A stretch of 64,000 bases of DNA from Schistosoma haematobium (taxonomy: Eukaryota > Platyhelminthes > Trematoda > Strigeidida > Schistosomatidae). Numbering within the stretch: the stretch's first letter is position 1; each line of letters starts with the position of its first letter. Of the stretch, positions 10,926-23,200 are shown in pieces. Both the position numbers and the translations under genes were made by a program. Location: assembly GCF_000699445.3 (NCBI RefSeq), contig NC_067198.1, positions 5,056,801 to 5,120,800 of the forward strand. Reading direction: 5' to 3'. The notes beneath the pieces were generated by a model. It ran no database searches, was not told the DNA's origin, and saw only the letters and a program-made list of their open reading frames with translations.

Positions 10926-11169
10926 AAGTTTCTATACATTTTTAGTGGTGATAATCATGAACACAATGGTTGATTTGTTGTTTGTGAAAAGATTTAATTA
11001 ATGTTCTACTAATTAAATCCAACCAACAAGGCTAAATGACAACAAATACAATAATAAAGTTAACAAAATTATTCTCTACAATAATCATAGACTCATCACG
11101 TTAACTTTCAGTGTATTAGCAAACGCTACCCGTTGTATCTAGTTGAGCGTGAATGATTAAAATTAAAAG

Positions 11170-11265
11170 GATAGCGGTTGCGGAAATTATTAAGTTTTTG
11201 ATTTAGATCATGAAACGATCGATGTTAGACCACCGTTGGAAACCTGGAAGCACTGGACTGCCATC
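11170..11265 (-). mobile_element. family B tail fragment
   Basis: This is the minus-strand tail and hammerhead edge (AACCTGGAAGCACTGGAC), stopping at the cleavage-site side. It faces the plus-strand fragment at 11925-12070, and an Sm-alpha fold-back lies between them. Confidence 0.65.
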
Positions 11266-11339
11266 AAGAGTGAGTGACGAGTTTGAGTAAAATGTGAATA
11301 TGGGTTGCTAAACTATAAATATGCCCTTTGAAATTGTTT

Positions 11340-11610
11340 GCATGATCTCGTCGTTAATATTGCTCATTGAACTCTGATCAGTCTTTATTGACATATGAGC
11401 GTCTTGTGTGGATTTCCTCGATATATCCATTATGACAAAAGTTGGTATAGCATAGATGGAATGTGATTCGCAGTGTAATCCAGCTAGATGTACCTGCATA
11501 ACAGAGGTGAGTGGCTATCTGGACTTAGTAGCTAAATGGATAACACGATGGTATTTTAAGAGAATAGTACTGGTTTTAAGTAACGGAATGAACATCAAGT
11601 CCTCAGTGAT
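11340..11610. mobile_element. Sm-alpha fold-back (decayed)
   Basis: About 11395-11500 is minus-strand Sm-alpha (hammerhead remnant near 11455-11495). 11505-11610 is the plus-strand 5' part starting GTGGCTATCTGGACTTAG. The junction lies at the element's 5' edge. The ribozyme is not intact. Confidence 0.65.
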
Positions 11611-11924
11611 TCTCCAGAAAATATTAGTTAATAAGTAGTAATAGTCGTTTTTACTTAAATCTATATTAGTAAATGGTCCCGCATAGTGATGTCAGTGTAA
11701 AATCTGAACTAAGATCACATGTACATGAATGAAGCGTACCGAAGTGTATTTGGACTCGTAAATGTTACTGCTTCACTGTTACGTGATGAGGAAAAGACTT
11801 TTGAAGCGAGAACTATGTTCATTTCCGCAAAAATCTCTTAAAATTCAATCGCTGAGATTTTACAAATATATGGTGGTCTGACATTGATCCATCTATGATA
11901 TCAATATAAACTCAACAATCGTCA
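11611..11924. other. unassigned stretch
   Basis: Nothing recognisable is seen on either strand. Confidence 0.6.
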
Positions 11925-12070
11925 CAATCCCGCTCGCGAACTGCTGAGGAATCCCACAATAGGATAAAATGGCCGTTCAGTGCTTCCAGGTTTTCAATAG
12001 TGGTCTAACATCAATTGATTCATGATCTCAATCAAACACTTGATAATCTTCACAACCCTATACTGATAAA
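11925..12070 (+). mobile_element. family B 5'-truncated copy
   Basis: It begins just upstream of the hammerhead (CTGCTGAGGAATCCC) and continues through GTTCAGTGCTTCCAGG and the tail to ACAACCCTATACTGATAA. The GAAA box is changed to TAAAA, so it is inactive. Confidence 0.75.
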
Positions 12071-12344
12071 AATATCCTTCCTCTATGAAAAAAAGGTTTC
12101 TAGACGATTACCCTAGCACAGGTCAAAGTTCATCGAAATAATCTAATGTTAACAGCTATGGAATAAGATTTCTCTCCAGTAAATTATTTTCCACATTCTA
12201 TCTCAGTCTAGAATTATGTCAAACAAACTAGGGTCATTTTTTTTTTTTAATTTTGGGGGGTCATAATTTGATCACGTGGGAAACATGCTTCTTAGAGTTT
12301 TCTCATATGAATTTAAGAGAAATGAACAAATCGTACTGTAGTAA

Positions 12345-12766
12345 CAGAAGGGGTTTTGCGGAGATTTTAGAAATTTCACAGATTGAAATCATGAGTCAAT
12401 TGAAGCTAGACCAACATGGAAAATCTGGAAGCACCGTATGGTCGTTTCGTCCTAGTATAGGACTTCTCAGCAGCGTGCATCCACGATCCCGCAAGGTTCG
12501 AACCCAGGACTTGTCAGTCTCGTGGATTGATTGAAATTAGACATTAACTCCATTGGATGCCGGCTCAGCGGTCTAGTTGATTAAGCGCCTGGCGCGAGAC
12601 TGGTAGGTCCTGGGTTCGAATCTCGTGGGGTGCGGGATCGTGGGTGCGCACTGCTGAGGCGTCCCATACTGGGGAGAAACGGCCATCCAGTGCTTCCAGG
12701 TTTTCCATGGTGGTCTAGCTTCAATTGACTCATGATTTTAATCTGTAAAATCGTATTTATCACCAC
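12345..12766 (+). mobile_element. family B fold-back
   Basis: 12345-12525 is inverted (tail, hammerhead, B box). It flips near the 5' linker at GTGGATTG into a direct copy, 12526-12766. The direct hammerhead (about 12648-12693) has a perfect stem I, GCACTG/CAGTGC, but core CTGAGGC (A9 changed). The inverted one reads CTGAGAA (G8 changed). Confidence 0.8.
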
Positions 12767-12844
12767 TAATTATTCTTATAGTTCGTAAACTAATTACTTA
12801 TCGAAAAACAGTAATTAAGTGCTTATTTACTTGGGTAGTTTTTT

Positions 12845-15800
12845 CAGTCTAACTTCACCTGTATCTCTTCTAGGGTTACCGCCCATTCCAAGCCTATGCA
12901 AAGGAGGGTTGATCATGGGGCCAACAACCCCACTCTGTAGAAAATAACCTTGCTAAGAAAAGCGCTAACCAAAATAAACAATTCAAACCATTTAGACTCT
13001 GCCCTCCTAGATGAAAGAAGCATTATGACGCCTCATGATGAAAGCCGAGATTCTTCAGAAGTCACGAGGTCGATAGTTCTTCTAAAAACCAGAGCAACAG
13101 TTTTTATAGGTATATGGAATGTCCGGACCATGTGGGAGACCGGGAAGACCAGTCAAATAGCAATGGAAATGAGGAGATACAACTTGGCAGTACTGGGAAT
13201 CAGAGAAACCAATTGGACCCAAGCTGGACAACAAAGGCTAAATACGAGAGAGATGCTGCTGTATTCCGGTCACGAAGTAGAAAATGCTCCATACTCTCAG
13301 GGAGTTGCTCTGACGCTATCCAAAGAACCACGTAATACAATTACAGGATGGGAATCTCATGGATCCAGGATCATCAAAGCCTCCTTCAAAATAAAAAGAA
13401 GACAATCACGAAGAGTGTTATCCAATGTTATGAACCCATCAATGATAGCAACGACGACAACAAATATCAGTTCTACTCGAGGCTGCAATCGATCATGGCG
13501 AAGTGCCCAGGAAAGGATTTCAACATCCTAGTGGTAAGTCTAAACCTCAAAGTCCAAATGGACAACACCAGATACAAAGATATTATAAAACGACATGGAC
13601 TGAGAGAAAGGAACAAGAATGAGGAGAGATTTGCATTCAACAAATTGGTTATAGGAGGCACTATATTTCCACACAAACGTATACACAAAGCTATATGAGT
13701 CTCACTGGATCACACCACGCAGAACCAGATAGATCATATTTGTATCAATAAAAAATTCAGAAGGATAATGGAAGACATGAGAATCAGGAGAGGAGCTGAT
13801 ATAGCTTCAGATCAATACCAACTGATGGTTACCAAGACGAAACTGAAGCTAAAGAAAAACTGGACAACTGGAGAAACAGTAACACGACCTCCCTACAAGA
13901 TACTAATAAACTCAATGAATTCAAGATAACTCTCAACAACAGGTTCCAAGACTTACAGGATCTGCTGAAAGAAGAAACTACTATAGAAGAAAACTGGAAT
14001 GGGATCAAGGAAGCACTAACTTCGACATGTCAGGAAGTGCTGGGCTGCAAGAAGCACCATCATAGAGAATGGATCTCTATGGGAACCCTAAACGAGATTC
14101 AAGAAAGGAAGAACAAGAAGACAGCAATCAACAACAAACGAGAAAGTCAAGGCACAAGCTGAATACACTGAAGCGAACAAGCAAGTGAAGAATAGCATTA
14201 TAGCCGACAGGCGGCGGAAAAGCTGTAAGAGAAGGAAATACGAGACAACTATATGACATGACGGAGAAACTGGCAGGAAAATATAGTAAACCAGAGAAAC
14301 CAGTCAAGAACAAACAAGGCAAATCAATCACTGAGATTCAAAAACAGAGGAATTGTTGGGTGAAGTAATTCGAGTAACTCTTGGATAGACATCGAGGCAG
14401 CCCACACAGACCTTCCAATAGATGTAACTCCTCCAACAATCGAAGGAATCAGGATGGCCGTCAGACAAATCAAGATTGGGAAAGCAGCAGACTCGATAAT
14501 ATACCAGCTGAAGCTCCAAAGTTAGACATAGAAGTAATTGCAAACATGCTTCACACTCTATTCAGGAAGATTCGGGAAGAACAAATGCCAGCGGACCAAG
14601 AAGAAGGACACCACATCAAGATACCAAAGAGAGATCTCAGCAAATGTGAGAACTACAGATGCATCACACTACTGTCAGTACTAAGATTTTTCAACAGAGC
14701 GTTGCTCAACCGGATGGAAGATTCAGGAGACACCCAACTTCGAAATCAACAGACTGAATTCCGTAAGAATCGGACGTGCACAGACCAAATCGCATCACTA
14801 CGGATCGTCGTTGAGTAGTAAATTGAATGGAACTCGTCACTATACATCAACTTCATTGACTATGAGAAAGCATTTGACAGTGTAGACAGTAGAACATTGT
14901 GGAAACTTGTTCGACACTATAGTGTACCTGAGAAAGTCGTCAACATCATCCTGAATTCATACAACGGACCACACTGCAAAGTGGTGCATAGAGAACAGCT
15001 GACAGAATCATTGTAGGTGAAAACCAGTGATAGACAAGGCTGCTTACTCTCTCCCTTTCTCTTTCTTCTGATGGTTGACTGGATTATGAAGAGCACGACA
15101 TCTGAGAGGAAACACAGAACATAATGGACAGTTCAGATGCAACTAGAAGATTTGGATTTCATAAATGATCTAGATCTTCGACCTCATACACACCAACAAA
15201 TACAGATGAAGACAGTCAGTGTAGCAGCAACCTGTGAAGCAGTAGGCCTCAATATATATGAGGAAAGAAGTAAGGTCCTCAAATACAACACGGAGAACAC
15301 CAACTCAATAACATTTGATGGAGAAACTCTGGGAGAGGTGGAAGCTTTCAAATATTTACCTGAATGACATCATCGATGAACGTGATCCTGATGTAGGCGA
15401 GGATTGGCAAAGCAAGGACAACATTCCTACAACTGAATAACATACTCAAAACAATTTTCAATCAATTTCAGTCACAATCTTCAATACGAACGTCAAGACA
15501 GCTCTATTCTACGGAGCTGGAACTTGGAGAACTACAACAACCCTCATCAAAAGAGTACAAGTATTTATCAACAATAGTCTATGCACGATTCTCAATATCC
15601 GTTGACCGGATACCATGAACAACAGCCTACTGTGGGGGGGAACAAACCAACTTCCAGATAAGGAGGGAATTAAGGAAAGAAGTTGGAAGTGGTTAGGACA
15701 TAAATTGCTGTATCACGAGGTAATCTCTAACTTGGATTCTTGAAGGGAAACGGGAAAGAGGAAGATCAAAGAACACACTGCATGGAAGCAGACATCAGGA

Positions 15801-15895
15801 CAAATAACAACTGGAAAGGATTGCCTGGGACAAAGTTCGGTGGAGAATGCTAATGAGCGACCTATGCTCCTCTACAAGGGGTAACAGGCGTAAGT
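12845..15895 (+). pseudogene. RTE-clade LINE, longest relic in the window
   Basis: The order is complete but dead: a 5' leader with CAACCCCACTCTGTAGAAAA; an AP-type endonuclease from about 13108 (GIWNVRTMWETG, RETNW, then VSLNLK where GDLNAK is expected, and SDQYQL where SDHHL is expected, so two catalytic residues are lost); a linker; and a reverse transcriptase with FIDYEKAFDSVD at 14851-14886 and FINDLDL where FADDL is expected (near 15160). It ends with GGTAACAGGCGTAAG at about 15880-15895. Open pieces of 193, 116, 145 and 76 codons remain between frameshifts. It resembles schistosome SR2/Perere-3 type elements. Confidence 0.85.
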
Positions 15896-16828
15896 TTTTC
15901 AGTTATTTTTCTGTCTGACAAATGACAGGTTTATGGGGAGAATAATACCATTAGCTCAGATGATTGACATTCTTTAACATTTAAGTGAGCTTCAGAAATT
16001 TGTTGTTACTACTACTTGCTGTTTTATACATGCATCTAATTGCAGTCCTAAATAGACTAGATAATAAATTTGGTATGATTGTATCGCTTTCCGTGAAGAT
16101 CTTTATTACCTTTCATCGGCACATACTGGACAAAGACCGAGGAAGTTTTATCGACGTTGTCTTACACTTTATCTAAAAAACATTCCCAATGTTGTCTTCT
16201 TCCATTATCAGGACTGAAAATGATTCACGATATCCACACCTATACAAATACAAAGGTTGTATGTAGAGATTGATAGGAGTGATAAGATTATTTATTATGT
16301 CTCTTCTGCAAGACATAGCTGTAACTTAAGAAAATTGATACTCCTAATAGGATTCAGATCCGCGACATTTGAAACCGCATTCTAAAGTGTTTCTGTCGAG
16401 TCATTCGGGTGGCGATTGACCTTCTGTAGGACTAAGATATTTACTTTGCAAATAACCATTACTAATGACTGTCAACTAGTAAGAAACCGGGGTCATGGGG
16501 ACTTTTTTTAACGATAATCAGCAACTACATCAAATCAAAGTATAGTACACGAGATGTTGAAATACCTAAACTTGTATCCACATTGAAACTTGATTTATAA
16601 AATCAAGCCAGCACTAGTTAGCTACTAATGTGAACTATTTATTAATATATTAAATCATTTCTTATCGAAAACGTCTCAACTGTATACTTAGTGGGATTAC
16701 CAACTTATTCATATTGTTGTCTTACATTAAACGTCATGAATAATAAATAATATGAAAACACTTCTACCTACTGATCTGCCCTTTTTATTTTAATGCGCTT
16801 AGTGGTTAAGGCAAGAGGTTAATTTACC
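15896..16828. other. unassigned stretch
   Basis: No gene or known repeat is seen. A weak reversed B-box-like GGATTCAGATCC near 16350 is not enough for a call. Confidence 0.55.
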
Positions 16829-16840
16829 TGGTATACTGAA

Positions 16841-17337
16841 TTACCCCCGAATGCCCTGGTAAGGCGGAGAGTGGGGGGAGTTCGCTCTACTTCTCGAAAT
16901 GCTCTCACATCGCCACGCGTATATAGCCTCCACAAGGGAAGTCCTACTCACTGCATTCTCACAACACGGGTATTCTTTACGAAATTCAGAGGATAAAAAG
17001 AGAATGTTCTGTGCTTTAACTTGGTTGGTGGATACGGTGAGTCCAACTAGGGCTGTTGAAAAACCCTCATTCCAAACCAATGGTGCACATCGGCTACAGG
17101 ATCCTGAGGGAACAAATGGCATATGAACCATGGCACTGCATCTCCTGATGTTGCTTCATTGCCTTATGGATCAGACCTTCAGGTCGAAGGCTCCGGTTGT
17201 GTTCCCCATGAAAACCACCTGCTTCGGTTTGAGCACCTGGGCAGTATCACAGCCCTCACACAAGTCAAATGAGATTTGTGTGGCGCATATATATCTGGTG
17301 CCCCCTTGTACCAATGTGTTCAAATATATAAGTAAAA
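16841..17337 (+). mobile_element. family C element (about 480 bp) with target duplication
   Basis: It starts CCCCCGAATGCCCTGGTAAG and ends in GTGTTCAAATATATAAGTAA. It is flanked by TGGTATACTGAA (16829-16840) and TGGTATACCGAA (17338-17349), a 12-bp duplication with one change. The A-rich TAAA-type tail and long duplications fit LINE-driven retrotransposition. Confidence 0.85.
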
Positions 17338-17564
17338 TGGTATACCGAACGGGAATGCAGTAGTAAATGTGCAAGATTCATTATCATAGGTGTAGAGATC
17401 ATAACGTATACCAATTATGTGGTTGCTTAAAGCATACTGTTATAAAAATAATACAGAATGGCCATGTTTTGTGAAAAAATAATCATTGTATTTTCGGTTT
17501 TAACAACTACCTACAGATAATTTGGTTATCGATTTCACTACGTCTTGTAAAGCATTTTGATATC

Positions 17565-17850
17565 AATAGTTGAAATCATGAGTCAATCGAAGCTAGACCA
17601 CTATGGGAAACTTGGAAGCATTGGACGGACGTTTCGTCCTAGTGAATTTAGACATTAAAACCGTTAGATGCCAGCTCAGTGGTCTAAGCCCTCGCGCGCA
17701 AGACTGACAGGCCCTGGGTTCGAATCTCGCGGGGGGCGGGATCGCGGATGCGTATTGCTGAGGAGGCATGTACTAGGACGAAACTGTTTTCTATTGCTTC
17801 CAGGTTTTACTAAAATCTCCACAAAACCCCTTCTGATATTTTGATATGAT
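17565..17850 (+). mobile_element. family B fold-back
   Basis: The inverted tail and half hammerhead (17565-17645) flip into a direct copy with linker, boxes (GGGTTCGAATCTCGC), hammerhead and tail ending CCACAAAACCCCTTCTGATA. The direct hammerhead has CTGAGGA and GAAA, but stem I and stem III are decayed. Confidence 0.75.
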
Positions 17851-18886
17851 GAATGTTTTATAACCATTGTTTTCATAATTTTTAAATTACCTGTGACAGC
17901 AAGATCCATTATTATGTAATAAACTGTTCAGTCAGTTGGCTAGCTGTTCTATATTTATATAGTTGGATGCTTTCTATCAACCAAAAATACTATCAATTCG
18001 GTTACTTCACTAAACCTTAATGTCCATTTAACCTATCTAGAAAAAGTTGTAGAGCTCCGTAAGCTATTAAACGAATCATTTGTTCTAAATGATGAATTGT
18101 CGCCAGAAATGATGACTATTATGGACACTATTAAATTGATAGTTTAAATCACAAATCTATTTCAATCACACATACTACTAAACATCAAAGAGCATTGAAA
18201 AAAAAACCTTGATATCTGTTATGCTACTACTCGGTAACAATATAAGAACTGAAGATTGTAGATTCAATATTCCTAAAAGATCAAGGAATTCTACACTAAA
18301 ACGTAACTGACATTCAGTATACCCCTAGATTTAAATCATGAACTTAACAACAACTTAAAGTAAACCTTCATAATCATCGCAAACATATAGGCAGTTACAT
18401 CTCTTTTTAAACCATTAACCAGTTGTGTATCTAAAAATGTAGAAGAAAACATACATCAAAACGAATGCTACAAAAATTTTTTTAGAAAAACCAAACCAAA
18501 CAAAGTTCGTATACAAAAAAAAAGAAGAGAAATGAGGGAACACATAGTATATAGTAATTACAATGTTTAATGTCTAGCAAACAAGAAGAATAGTCAAAAA
18601 TGAACATATGAACAAAAAAAAACGTTTGTTATTCACATTATATAACATAGACATAGAGTACATAAAGATTACAAATGGAATAACCAACATAATCATTTAC
18701 TATAATTTATTAACAATGATTAAACAATCACGTAAGATATGCCATCAAATAAAGAAGTGACCACACATATATTGGATTATTTATATGCATGCATCCATCC
18801 ATCCATCCACACACACACACACACACGCCCCCCCCTACACTTTCACTTTCCCCTCCCCCATCCTAGTAATAAATGTATTCAAAATA
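17851..18886. other. innexin 3' flank, no other feature
   Basis: This AT-rich sequence downstream of the innexin contains short poly-A runs (near 18195, 18515 and 18615) and a CATC/CA microsatellite at about 18795-18836. I see no coding region and no recognisable repeat copy. Part of it is probably the innexin 3' UTR. Confidence 0.6.
18706..18711 (-). terminator. candidate innexin poly(A) signal
   Basis: An AATAAA hexamer on the minus strand lies about 176 bases past the innexin stop codon. It is the first canonical hexamer I see downstream. The 3' flank also holds a CA microsatellite and a C-rich run at 18809-18860. This rests on motif and position only. Confidence 0.4.
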
Positions 18887-20238
18887 TTATACTTCCGTTG
18901 GAGTATATTGTGGAACTTTATTCAATTGTTCTTTTTCATGAACAATAATATTATCATCAATTTTTTTAGGAGTATATTGATTTGAATTAGTAACATTAGT
19001 GTTCGTTTCCATTGGTGTACTAGTAGTATCACGTGGCATATTTCGTACAATACTTAATGGATAAATTTCTGAATCTTTTATACCAGTTGCATATTGATAT
19101 GCTGGTGGAATTGAATTCTCTGAATAAATTGGTGCAGATGGAATTGCTGGTCGTTGACGTAAATTCGCTGTACCACCTTCTTCTAATCTTATAAAACCAG
19201 ATGGATTTTTATCAAGATTATTTAATTTTATTATATCATTTGAATGATGTTGTGCTGGTGTTGTTGTTGCTGTAGTAATATAACCATCAAAATCATGATA
19301 TTTATTATTATGTAATTTCGGTACAATAGGTGGTGGTGGTGGACCACGAAAATCAATACCGATAAACCGTTTTTTATAATCCGCAAATAAATTACATACA
19401 ATTTCTACTGTAATTAAATCACCAGCATTCATTGATAACATACGTAATATAAAATGTCCATCTTTTCTTAAAAATTCATTCATAAAACGATCGGTAAGTA
19501 ATGCCATTTTAGGATCATTACGATCATAAACATCAGCAATTTTTAAAAATCTTTTAATAAAATGTCTTTGACGTTGTTTTAAACCCATACGATATAACCA
19601 TAATGGTATACTCAATATAGTTAGTAACATAATGGAACCAAGAAAAAAAAATAAAAAAATATAAATTTTTTCATTTAACATATTAATTGGTAATACACAT
19701 TGTGCAAATAATGTATTACTAGCACCAACATGTTGTAATGTATGCCGACACATACCGACTCTAGGAAAAATTTGTGTTTCTGTCCATTGTTTACCATTTA
19801 TTATATCAGTTAATAAACGATAACCAAATAACCAATAACCTTCATATGAATTAAAACGTAAAAAAAAATACATTAAATATAATTGAAAAAATCCAATAAT
19901 TGAATATAAGATTTTAATAGTTAAATAAACATAAATTAAATTGTTGCCATGACGTTTACCAGGCATAAATGATAATGAACGACGAAATGAATTATTCAAT
20001 GTATCCATTGTACGATATTCACGACGATTAAATAATAATAATTCTAATGTTTTAGCAATATGTTGTACCATTTTTTGACGTTTTTCACCATCTTCTTTAG
20101 TAATTAAATTAGCTTGACGTATTAAATTTTGTAAATCTGTACCAGTACGATTATATGTGAATATACTCCATATAATACGTGGAATATAATATAGAATAGC
20201 TTGTAAACCTAATACTAATGGTACCCATTGATAATAGT
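18887..20238 (-). CDS. innexin exon 2 (terminal)
   Basis: This exon starts after a long polypyrimidine tract ending in TTAG (AG at 20240-20239). Joined in phase to exon 1 it reads M-N-Y-Y-Q-W-V, which restores the innexin signature exactly and confirms both splice sites. It encodes membrane segments 2-4, the second extracellular loop and the whole cytoplasmic tail. The stop is TAA at 18889-18887. An open frame continues upstream to 20296, but those 20 residues are the translated polypyrimidine tract. Confidence 0.93.
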
Positions 20239-23200
20239 CTAAGAAGAAAAAAAAGAGAAGAGAAAAGAGAAAAAAGAAAAGAAGAGAAACAATCATTTAG
20301 ATAAATGTTATTGATTTCTAAAAATATAAAAGTATAAATATCAAAAATGTAACGAACAATTAACTCAGTAACACACTAGCAACCTTACCTTTCAACTGAA
20401 GGGGTTCTGTGGATATTATTAGTAAATTTAATGGCTGAATTCATGAGTGAATTAAAGCTAGACCACCATGGAATACATGGAAGCACTGGATGGTCATTTC
20501 GTCCAATTGTGGAACTTTTCAGCAATGCGCATCCACGATCATGCCCCCGCCGGATTCGAACCCAGGACTAATCAGCCTCGTGCGCAAACGCTTAATCTCT
20601 ACACTACTGAGACGGCCGGTATCCAATGGTGTTAATGTCTAACTTCAACCAATCCACCAAATTGAGCGACACATTCACCACTGTTTTCAGTGAGCTACTA
20701 TCTCACAACTGATCTGGTTGATCTTCACTAGTCACTGCTTCTCCCTAGAACTCCATGAAACAGCTCTTGGAGACAGTAACTAGTCAGCATATATTGATTA
20801 TAATGAAAGAGGGGTTTTGTGGATATTATAGTAATTGAATAGCAGAGTAGTGAAAAAAATTAACTATTAGACAACATGCTACCAATGAATGCCCCTGCCC
20901 CCTCATCTTTGCCTACGTGAATATCAATTAACTACCAAACGCCATGATAAATCTTCGCTTATATCTATGTATATGGATAATATTCAACTGAAAAAAAATG
21001 CTAAGAACACGAATTTCTAGAAGCTTGGTATTCCTATTAAGTCAATCAGTAATCAACAAACACATTGAAATCGATTTGATTTATCAGTCAATAAGAAAAA
21101 GGCATGAACAATAATGAAGCTAAAAGCCGAACCAAAAGGAAATACAATCATAATAAAGAGTCAGATAATAATAGGTGAAAAGGTTAACAATAAACAATCA
21201 AGATTGAAGTCAACAGGATAAGCTGTGAATCCTATATGAAGAAATAAGAATATTCCATTTTAACCTGTAGTTTGTTTGAATAATGTTGTTCAGAAGAACT
21301 CCATGACCAAACCATTCAGTTCAGAAAACAAAACTCCATCTGAGCTAAAAATCTTCTCCATTATCTCAAGTTGGTTAGCGTTTTACAACATGTGTTTACA
21401 CCACCACAACATTTCAGAACAAACATGAACAGAAGTACATTGAAAATCTACAATTTCATCTGTTACAACCTACCTCCTCATCATTCAATCTAATACAAAT
21501 GAAATTTAGTAATAGACAATGACTATTTAACAATAATGACATACTTTCAAAGTTGAATTCATGAATTGATCTCAGCTAGAGCACGATTGAAAACCTGGAA
21601 GCACTGGACGGCTGTTTCCTCCTAGTACGGGACTCCTCAGCAATGCACACCAACTATCTTGCAAGCAATGACCGAACCCATTACCTTTAGTCTTGCGCCC
21701 GAACACTTAACCTTTAGACTGCTGAGCCGACATACAACAGTGTTAATGTCTAACTTCAATCGATCCATGATCTTGTGTCCAATGCTTCCAACGTTTTCAA
21801 TGGTGGTGGTCTAGCTTAGATTGGCTCGTGAATTCAACTTTCAAGATATTACAATCTTCATAAATCTCCGAAATTGATTATTAAACACATGAGTAGTGCA
21901 TGAATTCCTAATTATCAAACGACTTCTCATATGACCAATTTATTCTTTATTTACTAATTATGTATAATAAAAACTTGTAATAATGCAACTTCATGAAATA
22001 TAATTATTGAGTGATTCAACATGTTTCACTACGGTGTTCCGTATACTTTACTCTTTCAATTTCTTTTAAGACAAATAAGAGGAGATTACTGTGTATTCAG
22101 AGATAGAGGTGCCAATATGAGCATATATATATTGAATATACACTCGTTAAATGCCTGTAAAACAGAAAATTTATTGCAATTTTGCAAATTTAGCGCTGAG
22201 AACTGTAATCAAGTTCAGGGTATTGAATCATACAAGTGTCCTTCTCATTAGAAGATATCCAACTATTCTACACAATACAAACTTCTGTACTCCGATGAGA
22301 ACTAGAGTTCTAATAACTTAGAATTGATGATTCTATTCAACTGTTCAACTCGATATGAGTGGATTATTTGAAATTTATAACATAACTGTTGAAATTCAAA
22401 TCAATAATGATCTTAATCAGGAACCAAGCTACTGAATTACTTCATAAGATAGATTTAGTCACACGTTCATGCGCATGCACACATACACACACACACGTAT
22501 ATATTGACATGAGACCAACAGAGTGTAATAAACCAACAAACAAACGAAACATAACAAAACAAAAACACCACCTAACAAACATGAACCGTTATAAAATTGG
22601 TATCTCTCTCTATATCGGCAGTTAGTGTTGATTTATTAGAATATACCCAAAAAGAATTCAATATGTGCTGGTAGTTAGATTAGAATGAAAGCAATAAAGA
22701 AATACTCTCTCAAGGTACATAATAAGTGTGCCCGTATATTTGTGCCAATACATGAAATAACAAACAAACAAAATTGAAAGGTATTGATATTGATTAAATA
22801 ACACTAATTTAATCGATCGACAATCATTTAATAACGTGCTTAAATTGTAATTATCAAATTCCTGACTGCTTCAGTAGTCTACAATCATTAAGATAATCTT
22901 AGGTTTTTCCCAGTAAATCAAGTATCTTTTTGTTAAACAGAAAGGAAAAGAATTAGTAGTCAAGCAACAATTTAATAGTTAGTTTTCTTAGAAAACAGAT
23001 TTTCTTTAAAAAGGTAAAACAAATCATTTGTGTTTGTTAACTACCACTACTACTACTATTATTAATGCCCCCGGATGCCGTGGTAAGACCGAGAGTGGGG
23101 AGAGTTCGCTCTACCTCTCCAAATGCTCTCACATCGCTACGTGCATGTAGCCTCTGACAGGGAAGTCCTACTCACTGCATTCTCACACCGCGGGTATTGT

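Noticed and set aside
20239..20296. Open frame extending innexin exon 2 upstream to a methionine at 20296
   Set aside because: The 20 extra residues are a translated polypyrimidine tract just before an AG acceptor, and splicing from exon 1 restores the innexin motif exactly.
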